Positions 34,322 to 44,715 of a stretch of 64,000 nucleotides of DNA are shown piece after piece. Source of the DNA: Lepidodermella squamata (Eukaryota > Gastrotricha); the NCBI GenBank assembly GCA_047495785.1, contig JBLDXI010000046.1:62001-126000 (forward strand), given 5' to 3'. The number at the start of each line of letters is the position of its first letter. Position 1 is the first letter of the stretch. The translations under genes and the position numbers were made by a program. Below the pieces are notes generated by a model. The model searched no databases. It worked only from the letters and a program-made list of their open reading frames with translations, and was not told the origin of the DNA.

Positions 34322-35840
34322 GTTTTTTTCGTTCGCTCGACTCACTCGTGAATAAATTTTACGCGAAATTATTGTAGCACGTAAATTTTTTTTCGTCGAG
34401 TGTATAATATATAGGTATGTGGGTAGTAATAATAATATTTACCGGTGTTGCATATATTTTTCTTTTACAATTTTTCTAGTAAATAAAGCTTGTGTATAGT
34501 GACGCTGTTTACCTGTGTTTACCTGAACGCGCTCATAAGGAACAAAAAAAATTGAAAAAAATGAGAGAGAAAGGGTTTAAGGTTATACTTTACTACCAAG
34601 CTTAACTGCGGCTTTTTTGTTTATAATTGATTGTTTTAATCGCAAGAAAATAGGCTCAATTGACAAATAGAAAAAAATCTCGCAATTAGATCAACAAATT
34701 TTAATTAGAAATTTAAGAGAAAGGTTTGCCGATCGATGGTCCTATTTTTTTTAGCTTGGACATTTTTTACTAACTGAAACGAAGGTAATGAAAAATATAG
34801 TATTTAATAATTGGGTCAATTTTCCAATTTTTTTATTTCCTGTTTTCCCTCCTGATCGATAATGACGCAGCATTTGATCGCAGAGTTTTTTTATTTTAGC
34901 TAAATGGTACCCCTCGTGATGTGCGCTTTGAATTTTTAGTGCTGGATTACTATAAACTGCTTATTTGGGGAAAAAATACTGATTTGTAAAACCAATAATT
35001 GAAATCGAAATCGGCTGAAGAAGAACTCTTTAAGTAACAGCGAGAAATATTGTGACATATCGGGCAACAAATTTCAGATTTTCGAGGGAATATTTTGAGA
35101 AACAATTGAAAGTTTCCATTTTTGGGCCGGGCGACTTTTCAGCAGTGACATTTCAGCAATCCCCATTTAGAGTGAGCAGCGACAATTCAACGGCGACATT
35201 TGAGCAGTGACAAATCAGCAGTGTCATTTGGGCAGTAATTGCACTATCAATTTGCACAATCATATTTTATGGATGTGAGATTTTTTTTATTTATCTAGTT
35301 ACTTTTCAGATGCGACATTTCATCAGACGAATTCGGCTGATAATTTTCTTGCTATCTATATAAAATCGATTTATGTTAAGTAGCGATTGATGGAATCAGG
35401 TCAACTTTTTTCCCCTAAAATTGTTCATTCAAATTTGTTTGAATTTTCGCTTGCTCATTTGTCACTGCTTTATTGTCACTTGTTAATTGTATTGAACCTC
35501 AATTAGAAATTCGATGATTTGACCCGCAAATGCTGAAAAGCCTGACAACGCGTAAATCGATGTCTTATAATATAGAGTAAAGTTAAGGAGGATTATATTT
35601 TTTTGCGAAATTATAGATATGGGCTGGGAGTTTCATAGTTAGCGCTGTGGAAGTGTAAATTTGGGGCTTGAACTTATAGCGCAATCAAAATTCAATGTTG
35701 GGGGATGAAAGTGTTAAATCGTAACTTTTATTTGTCTCGTCTCTCAAGCTCAAGAATTAGCTGCCGATTTGTTGATTTTCCAATATCTAAAATTGATGCT
35801 GAGAAATTAATTATTCGCTATCCCTGGGGCTTTCAATTGA
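34322..35840. other. Intergenic
   Basis: AT-rich. At 35140-35260 variants of GCAGTGACATTT repeat about six times (degenerate short repeat). No gene supported. Confidence 0.45.
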
Positions 35841-36125
35841 TTAAATTCCCAAAAATAACGCAAAAAATATTATAAAATCACCATATTCCTGATCTTTAGC
35901 GCCATTATCACTTTCGCACGTTAGTGTTCCGCTTGATTGATTGTCACGGGTTCGATTTGGCCGGCTTCTATTATCGCCATTGTCCGCTAAGGAAACATTT
36001 TTTACGGAAAATAAGTCGAGCAATGTCTCATCGTATTTGCATATTGGGCTCTTTTCTGCCGAAGTAAAAAAATTCTGAAAATTAATCAGCAGTAGCCAAA
36101 AAGTTGGCAAAAAATAAATTGTCAT
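35841..36125 (-). CDS. Possible small secreted protein or first exon
   Basis: An open frame of 94 codons begins with a real ATG and a plausible signal peptide (MTIYFLPTFWLLLINFQNFF), followed by an acidic, Asn/Ser-rich segment with possible N-glycosylation sites (NVS, NRT, NQS) and two Cys. A splice donor candidate (ATATG|GTGATTT) lies near the end, so it may be only a first exon. No relatives in the window and no recognised domain; it may be spurious. Confidence 0.35.
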   Translation of the reverse strand: MTIYFLPTFWLLLINFQNFFTSAEKSPICKYDETLLDLFSVKNVSLADNGDNRSRPNRTRDNQSSGTLTCESDNGAKDQEYGDFIIFFALFLGI

Positions 36126-36515
36126 CTCGAAAAAAATTTCAAAATTTTCAAAAAAAAATTAATTTTAATAAAATCGTGTTTTTCCACGCGACACGCGATT
36201 ATTGTTCATCTTTTACACGCGAGCCGTGAATTTTTTTGTCACGCCTTGTAATCAGGAGTTCAACCCGGTTTCAGGTGAGGATTGGGATGAATAATTAAGT
36301 TTAAAAATCTTTGAAAAATGCGCCATACTGCAAGCTGCTGGCACCCGGAAATTAGGGTGGCGACATGGCGCTCAAAGCAAACATTCCACCGTAATTTCAA
36401 CTGAAAATTTTCTAGGACTCAAAATTTAAAATTCAAGTTAACTGACTAGACTGTAAAGCTTCTCGCCCTTTGTGATCTCTCAATTTTGATTTTGAATTTT
36501 ATTGAAAATAAAATC

Positions 36516-38565
36516 ATGGCAACAGAGGTGAGTAAAATCAATATTATCGATAACTGAGAATTTACAGATGACTTTGTAATTTTTTCCAGATTTTCACCGA
36601 TGGCCTCATCGACAAAATTCACCTGATCAACTTTCGGAGACATTCAAACTGCGTCCTACCTGAATTATCAAACCACAAAATTGTTCAGATCACAGGTTCA
36701 TCGGCTAGTAAGTTCTCTACTACAGCAACAATAATCGCGAAAAATATCAAAAATTTGGACAGCGTTAAATTGTATAAAATAAAAAAATATTTCTGGCTCA
36801 AAAATTCTCAAATTTTCAGCAAAAATGGGTTGCGTGGTTGATAATTTTACTAAAATTTTTGATAATTTTTCTATATTTTTTTAATATTTTTTGCTAATTT
36901 TGAACTCTCATAAGAAAATTGGAAAACTGAAAATTTGAAATTTTTGAAAACTCTAAAATTCATAATTTTAATTCAATTTTTACCATAATTTTTTCCAGCC
37001 GGGAAAAGTGCGATAATCGAAGCGGTTATGTTCGCATTCGGTCGTCATTTCGACCACCCGGTTGACCTAATTAAAACCGGCAAAACATTCGCCGAGGTCG
37101 CCGTCACGCTGTGCAACACAACGCAACACTTGGGCGCATTCGAGCGTGAAATATTCGGCGAGTCAATCACCATCCGGCGCCGCATCACACGGCCACCGGC
37201 TAGCAACCACCCTGCGTCTATGCGCCAACCGACGTGCAATGTGCCTATCGCGATTGGCACGGAGGAGGATGAATTTTCGATTTGCAGCGCGAGTAAACTT
37301 GTGGTTTACAAGACTGAAACTGCGCTCAAGCGGGTGTTGCAATTTTTCAAAATCGACATCGAGAATCCGCTGATGGCTATGACGAAGGAGCTGCTGTGGC
37401 ATAAACTCAGCCCGAATGCTCATCATAACAGCAAGGGGCTGTATGAAATGTTCCTCGCTAGTATTGGCCTAGTTAACGCAACCGAAGAGGAAATGAAAAG
37501 GTAAGGGACATTCGTATAATTTTAAACTTTTTTCAACTTGAATCGGTGCTGTCTAAAATTTGAAATTTAAAAATTGAAATTTGAAATTCCAATTTGAAGT
37601 TAAAATTAAAATTCAAAGGAAATATTTTTCAAATTTTGAGTTTTGAATTTTTGACTTTTTAACATTTCTCAAAAATGTCCCTTTTTCTATAATCTACAGT
37701 GAGAATAATTGAAAAAACTCGAAATTTCATAAATACTGAATTTCAATTCCAATTACTAAACAATTTCAATTTAAATAATTTTTAATGATTTTCAATAATT
37801 TTGAAAATTTTGAAATTTCGAAATTCCCAATTAAAAATTAAAAAAATATTTCAAGAAATTTGAATTTTTTCACAGGCAAGATTACGTTATTCTATGCAAA
37901 GCTGTTGAAATCGAGAAAAAATTCCGGTTAATGAATCCGACTCATCACATTCGTTTCGACCACGAAACCCGTGCCCTCTCAATCGACGTTCACGCCTCGC
38001 CGAACGACAGCCTGGCCAACGATGAAGACCGAGTTCTTATCGGCATTTCACTCATGCTATCGCTGTGGCAACTGTCAGATTTGCCCGTTAAATTCGCCGA
38101 TGATTTGGACGCATTTTTCGACGATGCTGGCGAGCGTGAGCGCGTTGTAGCGCTCATGGAACGAGTTCATGAGTACAGCACGGATTCTGGCCAGCTGTTT
38201 ATCATCTCTAAGAAACGCGTCATTTCGCCCCCAGTCGTAAGTTCAATCGAAGATTCCCAAATTTTGTGAAAAATTCAGAAATATTCCAATTTTTTTATTA
38301 GCCACAAAATTTTCTCGAAAATGATTTTTTATGATTTTTCCAAAAATAAAAAAATGTCCCATTATTTTCAAAAATAATTCAAAAATTAATCAAATAAATT
38401 TGTTATCGATTTTTTTAATTTTCTGAATTTTTCCGAATTTTTCAATATTCGCTGAATAATTGAATTATTTTTCAATAGTGTCGCGACCATCAAGTAATGA
38501 TTTTGGAGCTTCGAAGTGGCCGATACAATAATTCCGAGCGCAAAGGAGCCGCCATTGAGGCCTGA
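36516..38565 (+). CDS. SMC6-like ATPase head without hinge or coiled coils
   Basis: Five exons, 36516-36527, 36590-36707, 36999-37500, 37876-38236 and 38479-38565, phases consistent, give 359 aa. Residues 10-53 match the SMC6 N-terminus (LIDKIHLINFRRHSN; Walker A GSSATGKS, residues 40-47); FFKIDIENPLMAMTKELLWH corresponds to the SMC6 IQVDNP...Q-loop area. Residues 245-330 match the C-terminal half: LANDEDR stands where LSGGER is expected, Walker B reads LPVKFADDLDAFF (D286-D287 in place of DE), then QLFIISKKRV. Normal SMC6 is about 1100 aa; the roughly 650 residues of coiled coil and hinge are absent, and the 375-bp intron between the halves has no room for them. AATAAA follows at about 38596. 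The signature and Walker B changes argue against normal ATP hydrolysis. Possibly a regulatory head, or a transcribed relic. Confidence 0.75.
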
Positions 38566-39924
38566 AATTTGACGCTCGCAATCCTAATTAATGAGGCAAT
38601 AAAAAAACTTTCCATTTTGTTCTCATCCTCTCAGCCTCATTCTTGGCTCATTTTCTATTATTACCTCGATTACAATTGTTTGTTGCTTTTATTCGGAATT
38701 ATTTGGAATAAAATCGCATTTGATATTTTTCGAGAGAAACTCAAAAACGTCGCGCAACATAATTTAAAGCGTCGCGCAAGGGCACATTTCTTGTCGCGCT
38801 TTGTTTAATTTGTCGCGACACCCCAGCTCCGGGATTCCAAACAGAGGAAGGCTGAAAAAACCACAGGGCTAGGTGCTGGAAACTTGCTAGAAAACACCTC
38901 AGCTTCCGGATCCTAATTCGCACACTGGTAACGACTGTTTCAGGCATAGATAAAGGAGATAGGTAACCTTTATCAGGAGTTCCAGGAGTAAAACCTGATT
39001 CAGGGATCCTTTCCAAGTTCGAGGTAATGTAAAGAAGGTTGATAACAAAGCTTGAGAAGGGTTCAAGAAAAAGCTTTCTTTTTAAGGTTCATAACTTTCA
39101 AAATATTGGCGGGCTAATAAATATTGTTAGTCAGAATAGCTGAATGGAATAGAGAACAATTGGTTTACTATATTTGAAAATTAACCCAGGCACACGAGAG
39201 GCAGGAGAGTGACTGTCTCCTTTTCCAGGTCAAAAACTAGTTTCCTTTCCAAGTACGTGATGAGAACACATTATTTCGAGAACACGCATCATACAACGTA
39301 GAGATAATTGACTCGGCCGGCAATATTAATGCTTTTCGCCGTTAAATCTCGAAAAATATTGGCGAAGGTCAAAAATGCTCATACAGAAGTTACAGGCTCC
39401 TTATTTTGAAAAGAAACAACTGCTGGCGTTTGTTTTTTACTGCGCAACTCCCTTTTCTACTTGACAATTTCTTGGTGAGCGTGTCTATCATGTCTTGCGT
39501 TGTGTTACGATTCGCTTACACTAACATTCGAAAAAAACGTGCTCGGCTAGCGAGCGAGTCGAGCAGCGTAGATTACCTTCCCTTCGTTTTCTCCTCAACT
39601 GAGCTTACACATTGCCGGCGCTATCATGCCAATTAGGCCGACCTGGTCATTTATCAAATAAAAAGGTGAACGGGTGCGAAAATATTAAAATTTGCGGATT
39701 CGAGGTTATAAAGCCTGCCGAAGTTTTGGTTGAATTCGACACAGATTTCCGCCAATTTTATTCCAGAGTTTTATATTATAAAATTGCCAAGTAAAAGCAC
39801 ACGAGAGTTTTGATTGTCACTACAATATAATAACAATTGAAACAGTTCTTTCAAGAAACTATTCCCGAAAAATGAATTCCAGGAAGAAGAGGTAAAGTCT
39901 AAAATTGAAAGCCGCCCTAGTGAA
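38566..39924. other. Intergenic with one repeat
   Basis: Contains the family 1 copy at 38811-38927. The remaining sequence shows nothing coding; 39406-39636 is open but featureless. Confidence 0.4.
38811..38927 (-). repeat. Family 1 repeat, left end lost
   Basis: CGACACCCCAGCTCCGGGAT, AGAGGAAGGCTG and GGATCC lead to the end TTCGCACACTG. The left terminal GTGTGCGAAGTA is missing, so it is truncated. Confidence 0.6.
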
Positions 39925-42398
39925 TCACTCCTCAAAATTGAGAAATCGAGTCAGACAGATAGGCAGAGACAGCTGATCTATGGCAGTTTTTCTTGCTTCC
40001 GCACCCATTGGAAGTCGATTGAGAATCGAAGCTCGGCAAATGAGTTGCAATTTCAGCGGATAAGCTTCGGTTACGGCCTTTTCAAGGGCGATCGCACTGA
40101 CATAACTGATCGCGAAGGGCCGATTATTTTCGTCGATTCCTGTCTGATTAGCAACTTGGATCGAGCTGAGAAATTTCGAAACATTTAGTCCAGTTGTTTT
40201 CCGGGCAGAAATCAAGGTGGATATTGCTGTATTTCCGATAGGAGAAGATGCTACAAGACCTAAACAAAAATTTGCAATTGTATTAAGTTAGGTTATGCGA
40301 TATTTTGTGATTTCGGCTATTTTGTTTATAGATCGATACTGAAACCTCTCCTGGGCTTAAATTTCGGCTGCATCGTACCCCAAGGTATAAAGAAAAACGA
40401 TAGATGTTGGGTTCCAAGACGGTTGATATCGGAAAAATCACTGATTTGTAAAATCGATAACTGGAATCGATATCGGCCTAAATTTAGTCCTAGAACCTAA
40501 ATTTTGGTTTTGCAAAAAAAATCTTTATTTTTGAAAAAAAGTTGAAAAATATTTTAAATTTCAAAATATATTTGAAAAATGAAATAATTTTTTTATTTGA
40601 ATTAATTATATTCGAAAAATAAGCTCCAATAATTCCCAATTTACAATCGGCGAAAGATGACTAGTTTAGGGTAATTTCAAAGCTTAAGTTACCTGCAATT
40701 AGCCTTAGGTGAGCGTCGCCAATCTCGCCTTCGAACGGGTCTTGAGTTAACCTAGCACCAGCCCGAATCAGCGGCAAAACAGCGCCTTGCAATATGGCCG
40801 AAACCAGCCTGCCGTGATTTCTCTCCGACACCCGCAGCCGCCAGTCTTGCTCACCTTCGTTATTCGGCGCCGCCATATCAACAATGAGCGCGTCGAGCGG
40901 CGAAACCGGGCCGATAATGACGCGTTTCCAGCGTAGAATAACAGCAGGGTGACACAACACACCGACTGGGGTCATTATGACTAGGTTTTTAGCGGCTTCG
41001 CAGCTGCAAACAGCTAAATGGTGTAGGAAATGAAGCGGCGTAGCTTCGCTTAATTTTTCTTTGGCCGTCAAATCGGCGCCGTGTTTCACCAAAAGCCGCA
41101 AACAATCAATCATTTGCACATCGGAATCAACACTAAATTAACAATTGCGAAAATGGTTAATCAAATTTTGAATTTTTTCGAATAAATATTTTGAAAAAAT
41201 ATTTCTCAGAATTTCAAAATTATTTTGAAAATTTTCAAAAAAAAATCAAAATTCAAAATTAAAATGTTCGAATATTTCTAAATTTTTTGGCAAATAGACC
41301 ACTTTTGAAAAACAATCACAAGTTGATCAAACAATGTTTTCTAAAATCAAAAAATGGAAAAAATTGAAATTTTGAATTTTGAAATAATGGAATATTTCTG
41401 ATTTTTTTCGATTTTTCATTGTTTATACCTTGATGGATCAGGTGCCCAGTTGTAAAATCCGCACATTATGGGCAGGCTCTCCAACGCGTTGCCGCAATTG
41501 GTCAATGCCGCATTTGGCAGTGCGCCAAAATCCAGTAGGATGCGCACACCGTCGACGTAGTGCGACCGAAGCGCGCAAAATAGAAGCGATGAAACAATGC
41601 AATGAGGCACGATGTTCCTTTGCCGCTCCAACTCGAGCTTCAGGCCGATTATGTCATGCCCGTTTAATAGGCACCAGAGCAGAATTTCGAGACGGCCGTC
41701 GAATGATGAAGAACCTCCGTGTTCCGACTGATAATGGCGGTGGCGTTTTAATGGCGAGACAAAACTTGAAAAATATGGAAAAATAACAGATTATTATTCT
41801 ATACGAAAATGAAAAAATTGAAATAAATATAAAAATTGTTGAAAAATTCTGAAAATTATAAATCGATAATTTTTTAATTTAAATTTTTTGAAAAATTGAA
41901 ATTGAAAATAAAATTGTATAAATTCGAATTTTTTGGATTTTTATCGGTTCGGAAAAATATTCTAGAAAATTCAACGCTTTTTTACCCGGTAGCTGATCTG
42001 AATTCGAAAGCCAGTCGACGGTAAATTGTTCGATTCGATTCTTCCTGGCCATCTCTTCGCCTCGCATTGAGTCGACCTTGTTGCCTCACCGAGGCCATTA
42101 ACACCTGGGCAAACGGCATTGCCATCGCCGCGGTCTCCAGCACGATAAATCGATTTCGAATTCGAAAATCAGTCAATTCAATACCACTAGAATGAGCACC
42201 CCTGCGAACATTCGGCCGACCATCGGGTATCATTATGGAGTAATTTCGGTGTTTGAGCCATGCCGAATTTCTTGCGGCATTTTTCGCCACACCAACAAGC
42301 TGGTCGAAGTAGGTCGGCGAGGCGAGCGGGCAGTCGGTATTTGCGCAAACCACCTGTTGATGATAGCCGGGTGCTAACCAATGAAAATTAACTGACAT
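39925..42398 (-). CDS. Ankyrin-repeat / SOCS-box protein (ASB-like)
   Basis: Four exons, 42398-41986, 41764-41429, 41132-40693 and 40259-39925 (phases 2, 2, 1), give 507 aa. Start chosen at MSVNFHWLAPGYH (the upstream extension begins with TTG). The middle holds ankyrin-like units: GRLEILLWCLLNGHD, VDGVRILLDFGALPNAAL, MIDCLRLLVKHGADLTA followed by ATPLHFLHH. The C-terminus fits a SOCS box: PLKLQLICRASILNRL ... LSLPICLTRFLNFEE. ASB proteins use the SOCS box to recruit elongin B/C and cullin-5 and the ankyrin repeats to choose a ubiquitylation substrate; that role is inferred here from architecture. The N-terminal 140 residues are unrecognised. All four exons are open and the phases agree. Confidence 0.72.
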
Positions 42399-42983
42399 TT
42401 TGTAAAATCTAAATTTACACAAATTATGGTTGAAATTCAGTTAAATTCGCATGTCGACAGGCGAAAAAACGATTAATAAATTTGGATGGAAAATAAGGGC
42501 AGATGACCTTCAAAGCGGACAATTTAATCGAGATAGGACCAGATTGGCGAACTATTAAGCTCGTGTTGACCTCGGACACAGGTGGCCGAAAGCTTGAAGA
42601 TTGCCATGTGATTCAATTTTAATAGCTTCGCGATGCTTTAATTTAATAAAAATGTCATTTTTCTCGCTATAAATGCTGGTAATCATGCTAAAATCTTGTA
42701 ATGCTATGAAATTTTCTGCGAAATAATTAGGAATAAATAAAAAATAAAAAAATAAAAAAATAAAAAAATAAAAAGTGTAAATTTGTAGTGCGTCAGATTT
42801 GATCGCCTCACTGCAGCAAGTGCGCGAATTTAAAGATGTGCGCACACTCACTAAAAAGCGAGCGCGAAATGCGACGCAACAGCAAAATCACTGAAAATCG
42901 AATTTTTCGGCTTGTCTTGTTGAAAACATGATTGGGTTCAAGTTTAGCATTAGTCTCCTCGCCAGAAGACCGGTTGATTAATC
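42399..42983. repeat. Spacer of the PPTY/secreted-gene unit
   Basis: 42730-42780 is a run of AATAAAA units, followed by GTAGTGCG ... CAAGTGCGCGAATTTAAAGA and GTGCGCACACTCACTAAAAA, the same order as 52035-52209 and 55670-55920. It marks the boundary of a duplicated unit. Confidence 0.7.
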
Positions 42984-43873
42984 ATCACTCTAAGCCAAAT
43001 CACGGCTTGTGAACCTCTCCTTTAACAATCCTACGGCAATGTAACGGCTTGTAACGAGTTTAGCTGTGATTTTGCCGTGATTAGCCGTGGATTTTTTAAA
43101 AGTCAGCGACCCACTAGCCGTCAACTGCTGTTACTACATCTTTTTTCATTTGCATTTTCATTTCACTAGTAGTTTTTTTCTTTTCCTCTGCGTCTTTATT
43201 ATTTTCATTTTCTTTCTAATTTTATTTAAAGAAACTAACCCAAATTCTAGCCGACGTAGAATAGCAATCCGAGCTCAGTTTTCGACGATTATGATATCAA
43301 ATTAATCAAATTGATGAATATGGTAAGTTGGCGGCGTCAAAGAAGATTATTTTATCTGAAAATCCAGCCACGAAACCAATTTATTTCCGGGGTACGAGTA
43401 CTGAAGAACAAAACCGAATGCCGTGGTTGAAAACTTCGTGGCGAACATTCAATAAAAGAAAGTGGCCCCTAAGTTCGGCCGTTTTTGTTACATTCTGTTC
43501 GGGTTTTTGTTAGTTAGGACATACTTCATATTCAAGAGAAAACTTCAGCAAAAAAATAAAAACGTAAGAACCATTTTAATAAAATTTTAAGGGTAAGAAA
43601 AAGTAAAAGAGGAGAAGAAAAAACAGCCCCTTCGCCCAAAAAGGTCGTAACGGCATGCCTACGGCAATAATCACGGCAAAATTACTCAAGGCGTGACGGA
43701 AAACGGATAGAAACGGCAAATTTCGAGATATTCCGTCATCAATGAGTCACGAAAGAGAAGTTTATACGTGACGTGTAACGAGAAACCACGGCTCGATGCC
43801 GTTTTATAGTCGTATACCATACGTGTTGCGTGATTTTTCTTTACACTTTACCCGTGATATGACTAAGAGTGAT
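42984..43873. mobile_element. 890-bp TIR insertion upstream of PPTY gene 1
   Basis: Ends ATCACTCTAAG and (inverted) CTAAGAGTGAT, with CACGGCAAAAT-like words repeated near both ends. The paralogous site at about 55908-55930 is empty, so it is an insertion. No transposase visible. Part of it is carried in the inverted copy at 54.8-55.4 kb. Confidence 0.65.
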
Positions 43874-43988
43874 AATAAGTTGGCCTACTATCATTTCCTG
43901 TTGAATGATTGACTCGTGCGTATAAACAAGCGCAATGTAACCATGCTACGTGCTACACCATTTTATTTGTCAAATTTTGAACGTTAAA

Positions 43989-44372
43989 ATGACATCAACT
44001 ATCTACACCTGGTTCTCAGCTTTCACGTTACTTGTCTTTATTTTACGCTTGTGTTTATTCGTTGCTCGGCGATCGGAACAACGCAGGCGTGACATGTTGG
44101 CTAATCCTTGGGCTAATCTTCTCATCGAAAGCTCTGATCAGGCCAATATTCGGATCCAAAACAATAGCGGCCTTATGAATCAACGGCCTAGTTCGATTAT
44201 TGTATCAATTCCGCCAGCTTATCAAACTGCTGACTCGTCACCCTTAGTTGCGGATGATCAGCATAGAACTGCTCCGATTTTACATCCAAACGATTTGTCT
44301 CAACCGCCTCCAACTTATGAAGAATTGGCGGAAATGATCCAAAAATCGAAACTTTCAACTGAAAAATCTTAG
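43989..44372 (+). CDS. Small membrane protein with PPTY motif, paralogue 1
   Basis: Single exon of 127 aa. Start taken at MTSTIYTWFSAFTLL, which is conserved in all three paralogues; the open frame also allows 13 more residues. One hydrophobic segment near residues 8-28 is followed by RRSEQRRR (positive side, so the tail is probably cytosolic), then a polar tail with QPPPTYEELAEMI close to the C-terminus. PPxY motifs bind WW domains of NEDD4-type ubiquitin ligases, so it may be a ligase adaptor (inference). TATA-like CGTATAAACA lies near 43917, about 70 bases upstream, and AATAAA near 44394. Family not recognised by name. Confidence 0.68.
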   Translation: MTSTIYTWFSAFTLLVFILRLCLFVARRSEQRRRDMLANPWANLLIESSDQANIRIQNNSGLMNQRPSSIIVSIPPAYQTADSSPLVADDQHRTAPILHPNDLSQPPPTYEELAEMIQKSKLSTEKS

Positions 44373-44715
44373 AATAATTTTTCATGAGCGGATAAATAAA
44401 GCCAAAAATTCAAATTTAATTGATTGCAATCACGCGACAGTCTTTTAATTAATTTCCAATTCTTTTTCAAATGCGCTATGGAAATTTAGGAAAAATTAGA
44501 AAAAAATTAGGATGGATCAATGGGTGTAGTGATCGAAGCTATTTTAGACCTTAAAAATAATTTTGGTCCAAGATTTTAATTTATTTAGCGTAATTCCTGA
44601 AAAAAAAATTCATATTATCTCAACTAGCCATTATTTCATAATCTGCGTATGATGTAATAAAGGCTTTCAGGTTTGACCAGCATTGTGACGTGAATTTTCG
44701 ACGGCACACTTGACC

